Positions 35,037 to 44,154 are shown, counted from the stretch's first letter. The stretch: 64,000 bases of DNA from JAWKSY01 sp041402125 (GCA_041402125.1 JAWKSY010000022.1:8122-72121); one strand, 5' to 3'. Notes: generated by a model not told the origin, from the letters alone. Program-made: numbers and translations.

Positions 35037-36521
35037 ATGGCCGCCCCGTTTCGCCTCTATAGCACCTTGAGCCGCTCGACCGAGGCCTTTCAGCCGATAA
35101 CCCCGGGGAAAGTCTCGATTTATGCCTGCGGCATGACCCTGAACGGGAACGTCCACGTCGGTCACGCCCGCGCCTTCGCGGTCTTCGACGCCTTCGTGCG
35201 CTACCTGCGGCACCGCGGCTGGGACGTCACCTACGTCCGGAACTTCACCGACGTCGACGACAAGATCATCCTGCGGGCGAACGAGCTCGGCGAGGATCCG
35301 GCGGTGACGGCCGAGCGCTACATCGCCGACTTCCACCGCGACACCCACGCCCTGGGGCTGGCCGATCCCGATCGCGAGCCGCGCGTCACCGAGTCGATCC
35401 CCGAGATCATCGCGATGATCGCGACCCTCGTCGAGAAGGGGCACGCCTACCCGAGCGAGGGCTCGGTCTGGTTCGACGTCACCAGCCACCCGAGCTACGG
35501 CAAGCTCTCGGGCCAGAAGGTGGCCGAGCTCCGCAGCGCCGACGAGCAGGCCGGCAAGCGCCACGCGGCCGACTTCGCGCTCTGGAAGGCGGTCAAGCCT
35601 GGGGAGCCCTCCTGGGAGAGTCCCTGGGGATCCGGCCGGCCGGGCTGGCACATCGAGTGCTCGGCGATGGTCAAGGCGACGGTCGGCCCGACGGTGGACA
35701 TCCACGCCGGCGGACTCGATCTCGTCTTCCCGCACCACGAGAACGAGGTCGCGCAGTCCGAGTGCGCCAACGGCACGCACTACGCGCGCTACTGGATGCA
35801 CAACGGTCTCCTGACGATGTCCGGCGGCCAGAAGATGGGGAAGAGCCTCGGCAACGTCATCAACCTGAAGGAGCTGCTTGAGCAGTTCCCCGCCGAGGCG
35901 ATGCGCACCTACTACCTCCAGAACCACTACCGCTCGCCGCTGCCCTGGAGTCCCCAGGCGCTGCCCGACGCGCTCGGCATGCTCGCCCGCCTCTACGACG
36001 CGCGCGAGAAGGCCGAGGCGATGGGCGGGAGCGAGGACGCGGAGCGCGTGGCGAAGGACCTCGGCGAGGACGCGCAGCGCGTCCTCGATCTCTCGGCCGG
36101 ATTCGCCGATCGCTTCCACGCCGCGCTCGACGAGGACTTCAGCTCGCCGCAGGCCCTCGGCCTCGTCTTCGAGCTCGCCCGCGCCGTCAACCGATTCGCC
36201 AACCACAAGAAGGCGAAGGCGCGGGGCGGTCCGGTCGTGGCGCCGGCGCTGGCGGCCTTCGAACTCGTTCACCGCGCGACGGGACTGCTCGGCATGGACA
36301 CCGCCTCCTTCCAGGAGGAGGTCAAGGAGAAGCGCCTCGCCGCGCTCGGTCTCACGCGGGCCGACGTCGAGGCGCGGCTCGCCGATCGCGGCGCGGCGCG
36401 CGAGGCGAAGGACTGGGCGCGTTCCGACGCGATCCGCGACGAGCTGATCGCGGCGGGGATCACGGTCATGGACGGCGCCGAGGGCGTCGAGTGGCGCGTC
36501 AGCGTCGCCGCGGACGACTGA
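35037..36521 (+). CDS. cysS: cysteinyl-tRNA synthetase
   Basis: Class I aminoacyl-tRNA synthetase charging tRNA-Cys. The HIGH box reads HVGHAR (in MTLNGNVHVGHARAF) and KMSKS reads KMGKS. Zinc/cysteine-site residues are the Cys of ACGMT, the Cys of GWHIECSAMV, and HHENE. The DALR-type anticodon-binding helices follow, to 494 residues. Two adjacent ATGs exist; the second is preferred because GGAGG then stands 5 bases away. TATACT at 34989-34994 is a good -10 candidate. The replacement of Ser by Gly in KMGKS is a minor oddity. Confidence 0.96.
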   Translation: MAAPFRLYSTLSRSTEAFQPITPGKVSIYACGMTLNGNVHVGHARAFAVFDAFVRYLRHRGWDVTYVRNFTDVDDKIILRANELGEDPAVTAERYIADFHRDTHALGLADPDREPRVTESIPEIIAMIATLVEKGHAYPSEGSVWFDVTSHPSYGKLSGQKVAELRSADEQAGKRHAADFALWKAVKPGEPSWESPWGSGRPGWHIECSAMVKATVGPTVDIHAGGLDLVFPHHENEVAQSECANGTHYARYWMHNGLLTMSGGQKMGKSLGNVINLKELLEQFPAEAMRTYYLQNHYRSPLPWSPQALPDALGMLARLYDAREKAEAMGGSEDAERVAKDLGEDAQRVLDLSAGFADRFHAALDEDFSSPQALGLVFELARAVNRFANHKKAKARGGPVVAPALAAFELVHRATGLLGMDTASFQEEVKEKRLAALGLTRADVEARLADRGAAREAKDWARSDAIRDELIAAGITVMDGAEGVEWRVSVAADD

Positions 36522-36527
36522 TCCGGC

Positions 36528-39092
36528 TCAGCGCAGCTCGAGCCTTTCCGCCGCCGCGTCCGGCGCCGCCGGCCGCCGATCCCCGATCTCCGCGCGCCGG
36601 CCGGTCTCCGGCTCGACGACGACGAGGTCGTAGGCGCCGTCCTCGGGCACCGGCACCCGCAGGACCGGCGTCTTCGCGTCGAGGACGAAGCGACGCGCGA
36701 AGAGGAGCTCGTCCCGCCCGGCGCGCCGGACTTCGACGAGAGGACGCGTGACCCGCGCGAGCGCGAAGGGGCCGAGGACGCCGGCGGGACCGTCGATCTC
36801 GCCCGGCACGACGCGACGCGGCCAGCCCTCGTACTGGGGGCCCTTTGCCGGATCGGCGAGGCGCGGCCAGCACCCGAACTCGACCTCGCCCGTGTCGCGG
36901 AAGAAGGTCACCGTGCCCCAGCCCGGCATGCCGTCGTGGAGGAGGGGGTTCTCGGGATGCGAGGGCCCGCCGGGGTTCGCCGCGGCGTAGACGCTGACCA
37001 GGTTCCCGAAGCCGTCGAGGCGATCGCCGCCGAACTCCTCGAAACTCGGCTTCCGGTAGGCCTCCGCGTGTCCGGGGAACCAGGCCCGCGGGTAGAAGTT
37101 CGCGGAGGCCGGAGCGCAGAAGCCCCAGATCGCGTCGCGATGCCGGTCGAGCCCGTGGCGGACGAGGCTCGCGAGATGCTGGTCGCCGCAGACATGGACG
37201 GCGGACGCCCGGCGGAGGGCCTCCACCGCGCGCCGCCGGCCGGACTGCGGCCAGCCGTTGGAGTCGAGGTCGGCGAGGAGGAAGCCGAGCTTGCCGCCGT
37301 GGTGCGTCGCGAGGTTGGCGAGCGGCGTCTGGGAGAGCGCGACCTTGAAGTCGACGCCGTTCCAGTCGCGCGCCCAGCCGTCGAGGAAGGCGAGCTGGCG
37401 CTCGCCGAGAAGCGTGAGTCCCGGCCGGTCGAGACGGCCGCGGTCGAACTCCGGATCGTTGAAGTGATCCGGTCGACCGGTGCCGCTCGGCGGCATGCCC
37501 TCGCGGGCGCAGCCCGACTTGAACTTGCGGTCCTCGAGGATCGCGAAGGACACGCGGCCCCAGCGGAGCTCGGTGAAGTAGACCCCGATGTCCTGGTCGA
37601 TGGGGCGGGCATCGACCGGCGGCGGCAGGTGCGAGGTCTGCGTGCGCTCGACGAGACGGACGAACCAGGCCGGATGGACGTAGCCGCCGAAGTGGTCGCG
37701 CTTCGCGGATCGACCGCCCTCGCCCCAGAGATTGCCCTGGTAGACGTCGTGGTCGTCGGGGATGACGACGGCCGGCGTACGCTGCGTCAGCTCGCGCCAG
37801 GTGAGGCACCAGAGCGACCACTTGTAGAGGTAGTCGAGGCGGAGCTCGCGGCGATCCGCGAAGGTCGGGCTCGCGCCCTCGTAGATCTGGTCGCCGGCGA
37901 AGAAGAGGAGGTCGGGCTCCTGCGCCGCGACGCGAGCGACGAGGTCCGCGTGCGGGAACCAGACCTGCTTCGTCCAGTCCGTCCTCGGCCCGCCGAGGAG
38001 GTGGGCGTTCTGGTGGAGGCAGTTCGTCGCGACGAGGCGCAGCTCGCGCCGGCCGGCCGGATCGGACGCGATGGAGGCGGTGCGGGAGCAGGAGTAACCG
38101 TCGGTCGCGTCGCGACGGTAGACGAGCCGGACGTTGCGGCGACGCGTGTCGTCCCAGTCTTCGAGGCGGAACGTCGCGGTGCAGCTCGCCGGTTCGATCC
38201 CGGTGCGCGCCCGCTCGACGTAGCCCTTCTCGCCCTCGACCTCGAAGGCGACCGAACTGTCGGGCCCGAAGGCGTCCGGGAAGAGCTGGGCCGTGAGGGT
38301 GAGCGTGCCGCGACTGAGCGTGTACTGCGTCGCGAAGAGGGCGTGGAGCTGCCGGCCGCGGTCGAGGATGATCCCGTCCCCGCTCGGGTCGAGCTCGTCG
38401 AACCAGTGACGGACGGCGCGCTTCTTCGGGCCCGGGTGGCTCGCGAGGGCGAGGTTCCCGACGAGGCGCGAGGCGGGGATCGCCTTCTCGGCCGCCGGCG
38501 GCGCCGGGTCACCCTCGCCGCTTGCGGCCGGAAGTCGACTGACCCGGAGGACCCCCCGGGCGGCGTCGTACCGGACCTCGATCCGCGCGGACGAGGGGAA
38601 GGCCTCACCGCGCGAGGGCGGTTCCTCGCCGAGGGCGCCGTTCGGGTCGAGGTCGCGGATCACGGGACGGCCGTCCGCGTCGAGCCCGGCGAAGATCCCG
38701 GTGCCGGGCCCGGTCCAGGCGTGGACGAGACAGGCCTCGAGGCCCGACCGCTCGGCCCCTCCGCAGCCGAGCAGGAGACCGGCGAAGGCGCCGGCCGCGT
38801 GTTCCGGGTCCCCCTGGCGACGGCCGAGCTCGATCCGGACGCGGAAGTCGCCCCTCGTCGCGTCGAGACGACCCGAGACGAGATGCGCCGTGCGCAGCGG
38901 CAGCCCCCGGTCATCGACGCAGGCCCGGCGTCCGTTCTCGACGGCCCAGTCCTGGAGCCGGTTGGCCCAGAGGTCCGGGCCGAGCCAGACCCGATCCGGG
39001 ACCGGCTTCCGGTCGGGCGTCTGGCCGGGGAGGAGGGCGCCCAGGGCGAGCAGGGCGGCGAGGACGGAGAGGGCGAGGCGAGCGGCAGTCAT
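36528..39092 (-). CDS. secreted PhoD-like alkaline phosphatase/phosphodiesterase
   Basis: 854 residues with signal peptide (LALSVLAALLALGALLPGQ). The N-terminal ~350 residues are beta-rich, probably a LamG/jelly-roll-like unit (GAFAGLLLGCGGAE, WFDELDPSGDG). The metal-dependent phosphatase core has LRLVATNCLHQN, LLFFAGDQIYEG, PAVVIPDDHDVYQGN, FAILEDRKFKSG and VHVCGDQHLASLVRHG, matching the PhoD/calcineurin-like arrangement. The C-terminal ~130 residues are beta-rich. It likely cleaves phosphate mono- or diesters outside the cell. It is convergent with cysS (6-base gap). Confidence 0.85.
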   Translation of the reverse strand: MTAARLALSVLAALLALGALLPGQTPDRKPVPDRVWLGPDLWANRLQDWAVENGRRACVDDRGLPLRTAHLVSGRLDATRGDFRVRIELGRRQGDPEHAAGAFAGLLLGCGGAERSGLEACLVHAWTGPGTGIFAGLDADGRPVIRDLDPNGALGEEPPSRGEAFPSSARIEVRYDAARGVLRVSRLPAASGEGDPAPPAAEKAIPASRLVGNLALASHPGPKKRAVRHWFDELDPSGDGIILDRGRQLHALFATQYTLSRGTLTLTAQLFPDAFGPDSSVAFEVEGEKGYVERARTGIEPASCTATFRLEDWDDTRRRNVRLVYRRDATDGYSCSRTASIASDPAGRRELRLVATNCLHQNAHLLGGPRTDWTKQVWFPHADLVARVAAQEPDLLFFAGDQIYEGASPTFADRRELRLDYLYKWSLWCLTWRELTQRTPAVVIPDDHDVYQGNLWGEGGRSAKRDHFGGYVHPAWFVRLVERTQTSHLPPPVDARPIDQDIGVYFTELRWGRVSFAILEDRKFKSGCAREGMPPSGTGRPDHFNDPEFDRGRLDRPGLTLLGERQLAFLDGWARDWNGVDFKVALSQTPLANLATHHGGKLGFLLADLDSNGWPQSGRRRAVEALRRASAVHVCGDQHLASLVRHGLDRHRDAIWGFCAPASANFYPRAWFPGHAEAYRKPSFEEFGGDRLDGFGNLVSVYAAANPGGPSHPENPLLHDGMPGWGTVTFFRDTGEVEFGCWPRLADPAKGPQYEGWPRRVVPGEIDGPAGVLGPFALARVTRPLVEVRRAGRDELLFARRFVLDAKTPVLRVPVPEDGAYDLVVVEPETGRRAEIGDRRPAAPDAAAERLELR

Positions 39093-39414
39093 GGTCGGGG
39101 GCTCCGGACGGCGGTGCGGGCGGGACCGGTGCCGCGGACGATACCCGGAATCGGGGGCCCTCGATCGGGCCTCCGGGACGCTCGAGGGGGCCCCGGAGGC
39201 GAAAGGAGGGCGCCGAGGAATAATCCTAAGCCTCATTTCGGCAGATCTTTAGGGTCCAGCGCCGTGCTTTCCGGGGCGGGGAGTGGGGTCAAGGGATGAT
39301 AGACATCCGCCGAAAATCAGACGGTCGAGGCCCTCCGGCGCCACGGTTCGTGGCGTCGCCGGGGCGGCCGGTCGCGGAGATTTCTCGCGACGGACACCAT
39401 TTCCGGCGAATCGG

Positions 39415-39444
39415 TTGACACTTTCGCGATGTCGCCCGTATGTT
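39415..39444 (+). promoter_or_regulatory. sigma-70-type promoter of the DksA-like gene
   Basis: A perfect TTGACA -35 hexamer, an 18-base spacer and a TATGTT -10 hexamer. Transcription would start near 39451, giving a 5' leader of about 100 bases. This is the cleanest -35/-10 pair in the window. Confidence 0.72.
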
Positions 39445-39476
39445 CCTCGACCCGGCGCGCCGTCGGGAGGGAAGGA

Positions 39477-39509
39477 CACACAAGTCTTTACCGAAAGGTG
39501 ACTTGTGTG
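39477..39509 (+). promoter_or_regulatory. leader hairpin with GAAA tetraloop upstream of the DksA-like gene
   Basis: 10-bp perfect stem CACACAAGTC / GACTTGTGTG. Inside it, after a TTT bulge, is ACC-GAAA-GGT, a 3-bp stem capped by a GNRA tetraloop. It starts about 25 bases after the expected transcription start and ends 41 bases before the ATG. The AT-containing stem contrasts with the GC-rich surroundings. It may control transcript stability or translation, or bind a protein or ligand; it matches no riboswitch I recognise. Confidence 0.6.
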
Positions 39510-39550
39510 GAGAAACGGGCCGCCGGCGACGACTTGAGGACCCAGGCACC

Positions 39551-39934
39551 ATGCGCACCACCGAGCTCAACAAGTACAAGAAACTGCTCCTCGCCCAGCG
39601 GGACGAGCTCTCGGGGGCCGTCAACTCGATGGCCTCCGAGGCCCTGAAGCCCAACGGCGGCGGACGCGACGTCGAGGACAGCGCCGACTTCGGCAGCGAC
39701 CAGTTCGAACAGGAGTTCACGCTGGGCCTGATGGAGAACGAGCAGAAGGTGATCCGCGAGATCGATCACGCCCTGAGCAAGATCGAGGACGGCTCCTTCG
39801 GCGTCTGCGAGGGCAGCGGGGAGAAGATCCCCAAGGCCCGTCTCGACGCCATCCCCTGGTGCCGCTACACGGTCGTCTACCAGGAGAAGCTCGAGCGCGG
39901 CGAGATCGTCCTCGACGACGACGACGACAACTGA
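39551..39934 (+). CDS. TraR/DksA-family protein lacking the zinc cysteines
   Basis: 127 residues with DksA architecture: an N-terminal coiled coil (about 5-80, LNKYKKLLLAQRDEL to IREIDHALSKIEDGSFG), then the globular end with GEKIPKARLDAIPW. The four zinc cysteines of DksA (CxxC-x17-CxxC) are reduced here to C86, S89, T107 and Y110, with an unrelated C104. This should be a zinc-independent relative. DksA-like proteins act in the RNA polymerase secondary channel with ppGpp. A strong promoter and a structured leader precede it, and an acidic tail (DDDDDN) ends it. TraR/YocK-like naming is equally possible. Confidence 0.85.
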   Translation: MRTTELNKYKKLLLAQRDELSGAVNSMASEALKPNGGGRDVEDSADFGSDQFEQEFTLGLMENEQKVIREIDHALSKIEDGSFGVCEGSGEKIPKARLDAIPWCRYTVVYQEKLERGEIVLDDDDDN

Positions 39935-40020
39935 CGCAGCCACCTCACGGTGGTCCCGAGAAGGCGGGGGCGCTCCGGCGCTCCCGCCTTCGTCATTTCC
40001 GGACGCCGATCCGCGGCGCT

Positions 40021-41352
40021 TCAGACCAGGATGCCGTCCGCGGGACGGTCGGCGTCGCCGAGTTGCGCGGTGGGGACGCCGAGCGCCTCGAGGAGCGCCA
40101 GGTGCAGGCCGCACAGCTTGCGGTCGCGGCCGAAGACGAGGTGGCGGCCGCTCGCGAGTCGCCCGCCGAGTCCGCCGGCCACGAGCACGGGAAGGCTCTT
40201 CGGGTCGTGGGCGTTTCCGTCGCCGAGACCCGAGGCGAAGAGGATCGCGGAGTTCTCGAAGAGGGTGGAGTCGCCCTCGGGGATCTCCTTCATCGCCTGG
40301 ATCATCCGCGCGAGCTGCTCGACGTGCCAGCGGTTGATGAGCGCGTACTGCGCCGTCTTCTCCGGCCGGTTCTCGTGGTGGGAGAGCTCGTGGAATCCGC
40401 CCGCGACGCCTTCGAGGAAGCTGAAGTTGAGTCCCGAGACCGCGTTCCCGAACATGAAGCTCGCGACGCGGGTGAGGTCGGCGCGGAAGGCGGCGACGAC
40501 GAGGTCGAGCATCAGCCGCGTCCGCGTGGGGAAGTCGCGCGCGTCCAGTTCGTCCCGTCGCGCCTCCGGCAGGACGGCGTCGGCCGCCAGGCCGAGCCGG
40601 CGACGCTCCTCGGCCTCGTCGCCGGCGCGACGGCGCGCGAAGTCGTCGATGCGACCCTCGAGGGCGTGGACGGAGTCGAGATACTCGTCGACCTTGGCGC
40701 GGTCGCGGCCCGAGAGCGCGCGGGAGAGCGCGCGCGCCTCCTCGAGCACGAGATCGACCACGCGGCGATCTCGCGGTCGCGCGCCGGCCCGCGAGCCGCG
40801 CACCAGGCGTTCGAAGACGAGGCGCGGACGGATCTCCTTCGCGGCGGGGAGGGTGGGGCTGCGCCAGGAGACGTGGGCGCCGTAGACGGTGCTGTAGCCC
40901 ATGTCCACGACGTTGCGCACCGGTTCGGTCCCGAGCTCGAGCGAGGGGATCGGCGTGTCCCGGCCGAGGACCGCCGCGGCGATCTGGTCCATCGTCGTGC
41001 CGCAACGCACGTCGTGTCCGCCGGTCCGCTTGACCCTCGCGCCCGAGAGCAGCGAGGTCGTCTTGACGTAGTGCCCCTCGCCCTCGAAGGCGTTGCGGTT
41101 CCGGAGGCCGGACAGCACGAGGACGCGATCGCGGTGGGGACGCAGCGGCTCGAGCGTCGGCGTGAGCCGGTAGGCGGCGCCCGTCTCCTTCGGCGTCCAG
41201 CTCGGAACGTGCACGCCGTTCGGCATGAAGAGCACCGCCAGCCGTCGCGGCGCGGGGGCGGCGTCCTCGCGGAAGGTCTCGAGACGCGGGAGCGCGAGGG
41301 CGACGCCGGCCGCGCGAAGGAATCGACGTCGGTCCATCGGCGCGCGCATCAT
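40021..41352 (-). CDS. DUF1552 family protein with Tat-type signal
   Basis: 443 residues. The N-terminus MDRRRFLRAAGVALALPRLE is a twin-arginine-like signal. DUF1552 hallmarks follow: LAVLFMPNGVHVPSWTP, LSGLRNRNAFEGEGHYVKTTSLL, GGHDVRCGTTMDQIAA, SYFMFGNAVSG-like block and FHELSHHENRPEK. These proteins sit next to DUF1592 cytochrome-like genes throughout Planctomycetes and have no assigned activity; an alkaline-phosphatase-like/sulfatase-like fold has been suggested for relatives. The start overlaps the stop of the PSCyt gene (ATGA), so the two are translated together. Confidence 0.9.
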   Translation of the reverse strand: MMRAPMDRRRFLRAAGVALALPRLETFREDAAPAPRRLAVLFMPNGVHVPSWTPKETGAAYRLTPTLEPLRPHRDRVLVLSGLRNRNAFEGEGHYVKTTSLLSGARVKRTGGHDVRCGTTMDQIAAAVLGRDTPIPSLELGTEPVRNVVDMGYSTVYGAHVSWRSPTLPAAKEIRPRLVFERLVRGSRAGARPRDRRVVDLVLEEARALSRALSGRDRAKVDEYLDSVHALEGRIDDFARRRAGDEAEERRRLGLAADAVLPEARRDELDARDFPTRTRLMLDLVVAAFRADLTRVASFMFGNAVSGLNFSFLEGVAGGFHELSHHENRPEKTAQYALINRWHVEQLARMIQAMKEIPEGDSTLFENSAILFASGLGDGNAHDPKSLPVLVAGGLGGRLASGRHLVFGRDRKLCGLHLALLEALGVPTAQLGDADRPADGILV

Positions 41353-43220
41353 CGCTTCTCCTCCGCCCGGGGCCGCGTCGTCTCGCGGCGCCGGAAGGTC
41401 TCGCTCGTCACCACCGCGCGCACCAGCGCGCGATAGCCGCCTCCCGCGTCCGCCGTGCGCGCGAGCACGTCGCGCACGGCGGCCTCGTCGGCGAGTCCGA
41501 GCTCGCGTCCGAGGGCGTAGGTCATCATCGCCTTCGCCGCCGCCCGGCGGAAGTCCCCGGCGCGCTCGAGGAGCGCGGCCTTCAGCGCCGCGGGACCCCG
41601 GATCTCGCGACCGTCGGGGAGCGTGGCGCGGTCGTCCACGGGGCGCCCCTGGTCCTCCTCCCGCGCGCGTCCGACCCCGTCGAAGCCCTCGAGCGCGAAT
41701 CCCAGGGGGTCGATGCGGGCGTGGCACGAGGCGCAGGCCGGATCCGCCCGGTGCTTCTCGAGTCGTTGACGCAGCGTGAGCCCGTCCTTCTGGACGTCGT
41801 CCTCGGGCAGCGTTCCGGCATTCGGGGGCGGCGGCGGGGGCGGCGCGTCGAGCAGGGTCTCCAGGATCCAGCGGCCGCGGAGGACGGGGCTCGTGCGCAG
41901 GGGGTAGGAGGTGAGGGTCAGCACCGCGCCCATCCCGAGGACGCCGCCGCGTCGGCGGTCGGTGAGCGCGACCGGACGCAGGGGCCATCCCTCGACGCCC
42001 GCGATCCCGTAGTGCTTCGCGAGCCGCTCGTTCAGCATCGCGAAGTCGGCGTCGAGGATCGTCTCGAGGGGCAGGTCCTCGGTCGCGAGTCGCTGGAAGA
42101 ACCGGACCCCCTCCTCGAAGAGGAGATCCTTCAGGGTCTGGTCGAAGCCCGAGTAACGGCGGAAGTCGACGGCCCGCCGCCGGATCTCGCGAAAGCCGAT
42201 CCACTGGCCGGCGAAGTTCTCGGCGAAGGCGCGCGAACGCGGGGCGGCGAGCAGGCGATCGACCTCGGCCGCCAGGACGGCCTCGTCGCGGAGGCGTCCC
42301 GCGTCCGCGAGGTCGCGGAGGCGGGAGTCCGGCATGGTGGAGGTGAGGAAGTAGGACAGCCGCACCGCGAGCTCGTGGTCATCGAGCGGGCGCGAGTCCG
42401 CCTCCGACTCCGCCGGCGCGTCGCGCTCCACGCGGTAGAGGAAGTGGGGTGAGAGGAGGGCGCTCTGGAGGGCCGCGCGCCGGCCGGCGCGCGGCGAGGG
42501 ATCCTCGGGCCGGACGGCGCAGAGCGCGACCCGGGAGGCGATCTCGCCGCTCGTGGGCGGCCGGCGGAAGGCGCGTCGCAGGAAGGACGCGACGAAGGCC
42601 GCGTCGTCGAGGTCCGGGAGGTAGGCCTTCCTCGCCAGCCCCTCGTCGGCATCGAGCGCGTCGAGGATCTCGACCGTGGCGTCGAAGTACTTCTCGACGA
42701 GGGTGGGGCTCGCGAAGAGGGTGTCGCCGAGGTTGTCGAACCCGCCCGTGGCCGCCTCGGCCGGGAAGCGCTCCGCAGCGTCGAACGTCACCCCGAGCAG
42801 GTCGCGGATCGTCCGGGCGTACTCGTCGGGCGACAGGCGCCGGAGGGTGGGGCGGCCGGGAGAGGCCGGCCCGGACCGCGCCGCCGCGATCCGCTCGAGG
42901 TCCCGGACGAAGGCCTCCACGGCGGCGGCCTCGGGACGGTCCTTCCGGGACGCGGGCGGCATCTCGCCCCGCCCGACGAGCTCGGCCGCCCGGGCGAGGA
43001 GTTCCGGATCACCTTGCGCCGCTTCGAGATCCGTCAGGCCGGCGAAGTCGACGCCGCCCCGGACCCGCCGTCCCGAGTCGTGGCAGTCCGCGCAGTGGCG
43101 ATCGAGGAAGGGACGGACGCGTCCCCAGGCGGCGGCCGGATCCTGCGCCGGGGCGAGCCCGCCGAGCCCGGCGAGGGCGGCGGAAAGAAGGAACAGAAGC
43201 GTCGTCCGGGGGTTGTACAT
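41349..43220 (-). CDS. planctomycete cytochrome-like protein (DUF1587/1595/1592/1588/1585)
   Basis: 623 residues, exported by a signal peptide (LLFLLSAALAGLGGLAPAQ). The N-terminal heme-c-like motif HCADCH (CxxCH) comes first. Then follow DUF1587 (RLSPDEYARTIRDLLGV), DUF1595 (FVASFLRRAFRRPP), DUF1592 (LSPHFLYRVE, LSYFLTSTMPDSRLRDLA), DUF1588 (GGVLGMGAVLTLTSYPLRTSPVLRGRWILETLL) and DUF1585. A second CASCH precedes RIDPLGFALE. It is probably a periplasmic electron-transfer or redox enzyme working with the coupled DUF1552 protein; the substrate is unknown. Confidence 0.92.
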   Translation of the reverse strand: MYNPRTTLLFLLSAALAGLGGLAPAQDPAAAWGRVRPFLDRHCADCHDSGRRVRGGVDFAGLTDLEAAQGDPELLARAAELVGRGEMPPASRKDRPEAAAVEAFVRDLERIAAARSGPASPGRPTLRRLSPDEYARTIRDLLGVTFDAAERFPAEAATGGFDNLGDTLFASPTLVEKYFDATVEILDALDADEGLARKAYLPDLDDAAFVASFLRRAFRRPPTSGEIASRVALCAVRPEDPSPRAGRRAALQSALLSPHFLYRVERDAPAESEADSRPLDDHELAVRLSYFLTSTMPDSRLRDLADAGRLRDEAVLAAEVDRLLAAPRSRAFAENFAGQWIGFREIRRRAVDFRRYSGFDQTLKDLLFEEGVRFFQRLATEDLPLETILDADFAMLNERLAKHYGIAGVEGWPLRPVALTDRRRGGVLGMGAVLTLTSYPLRTSPVLRGRWILETLLDAPPPPPPPNAGTLPEDDVQKDGLTLRQRLEKHRADPACASCHARIDPLGFALEGFDGVGRAREEDQGRPVDDRATLPDGREIRGPAALKAALLERAGDFRRAAAKAMMTYALGRELGLADEAAVRDVLARTADAGGGYRALVRAVVTSETFRRRETTRPRAEEKR

Positions 43221-43352
43221 GTATGGCCCTCCCGGCCCTCCGTCCGTCCCCGTAGCTTCTGGAAGAGGCCGGGCCGGTCGGCGACCGGGCCGCGCCGGAC
43301 CGTTCGCGGTGCTATGCTCCGCTCCCGCGCATCCTGAAGGAGACCTCAGCCC

Positions 43353-44129
43353 ATGTCGATCAGATTCCTCGCGCTCGCCGCGCTCCTCGCCTTCGCGTCC
43401 ACGTCCGCCTTCGCCCAGGTCGAGCCCAAGCCGACCCCGGTGAAGCCCGGAGTCGAGAAACCCACCGGCGACGCGCCGGTCAAGCCGGACGCGGCGAAGA
43501 AGGAGGTCACGATCCCCTTCGTCGGCAACGAGAAGTGCCCGCTGACCGGCGAGAAGGTCAACTCGAAGTACTACGCCGAGAAGGACGGCGAGCGCATCTA
43601 CACCTGCTGCGGCGACTGCGCGGCGAAGGTGGAGGCCGACTTCGAGGCCGCCAAGAAGAAGGCCTACCCCGAGGACAAGGTCGTCGAGATCAAGACCGAG
43701 AAGTGCATGATCATGACCCGCAAGGACGTGAAGTCGAACCACTCGGTCACGTTCCAGGGCCACAAGATCAGCTTCTGCTGCAAGCGCTGCGTGAAGACCT
43801 TCAAGTCCGCGCCGCAGAAGTACCTCACCCTCGCGCTCCATCCCGAGCTCGTCGACGCGAAGAACAAGACCTGCCCGGTGATGGACAAGGAGGAGGTCGA
43901 CGCCGACCGCTTCGTCGTCTACGACGGCTTCCTGATCAACCTCTGCTGCAAGAAGTGCCAGGGCGCGTTCAAGAAGGACCCGGAGAAGTACGTCGAGGCG
44001 ATGGGCCTGCGCAAGATGAAGGCGAAGGCGAAGAGCAAGGACGACGACGACGATGATGATGACGACGATCATCACGAGCGTCGTCGCAAGCCGGCCGCGG
44101 GCAAGCCGGCGTCCGGCGATCACGACTGA
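43353..44129 (+). CDS. secreted triple TRASH/YHS-like cysteine-repeat protein with Asp/His tail
   Basis: 258 residues. Signal peptide ending AFASTSAFAQ, then a Pro/Lys linker and three tandem ~55-residue units. Each has one Cys, then after 22-23 residues a CC-x2-C cluster: C62/CC85-86/C89, C118/CC142-143/C146 and C174/CC198-199/C202. Each ends in a phenylalanine-bearing helix (VKTFKSAPQKY, QGAFKKDPEKY). This resembles TRASH/YHS metal-binding domains. The tail is a decaAsp-HH stretch and Lys/Arg. Binding of copper or another soft metal in the periplasm is inferred. TATGCT (43313-43318) is a likely -10 box. Confidence 0.75.
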   Translation: MSIRFLALAALLAFASTSAFAQVEPKPTPVKPGVEKPTGDAPVKPDAAKKEVTIPFVGNEKCPLTGEKVNSKYYAEKDGERIYTCCGDCAAKVEADFEAAKKKAYPEDKVVEIKTEKCMIMTRKDVKSNHSVTFQGHKISFCCKRCVKTFKSAPQKYLTLALHPELVDAKNKTCPVMDKEEVDADRFVVYDGFLINLCCKKCQGAFKKDPEKYVEAMGLRKMKAKAKSKDDDDDDDDDDHHERRRKPAAGKPASGDHD

Positions 44130-44154
44130 CGTCGACGCCTGAACTTCCTCTTGC

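Larger units (their letters stand above)
39093..39550. other. 458-base divergent region upstream of the DksA-like gene
   Basis: No gene is credible here; short frames on either strand lack ribosome sites and family features. The region is less GC-rich than its surroundings around 39220-39260 and 39295-39330. It carries the promoter at 39415 and the leader hairpin at 39477 described separately. The promoter of the phosphatase on the other strand must also lie here but was not pinned down. Confidence 0.6.
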
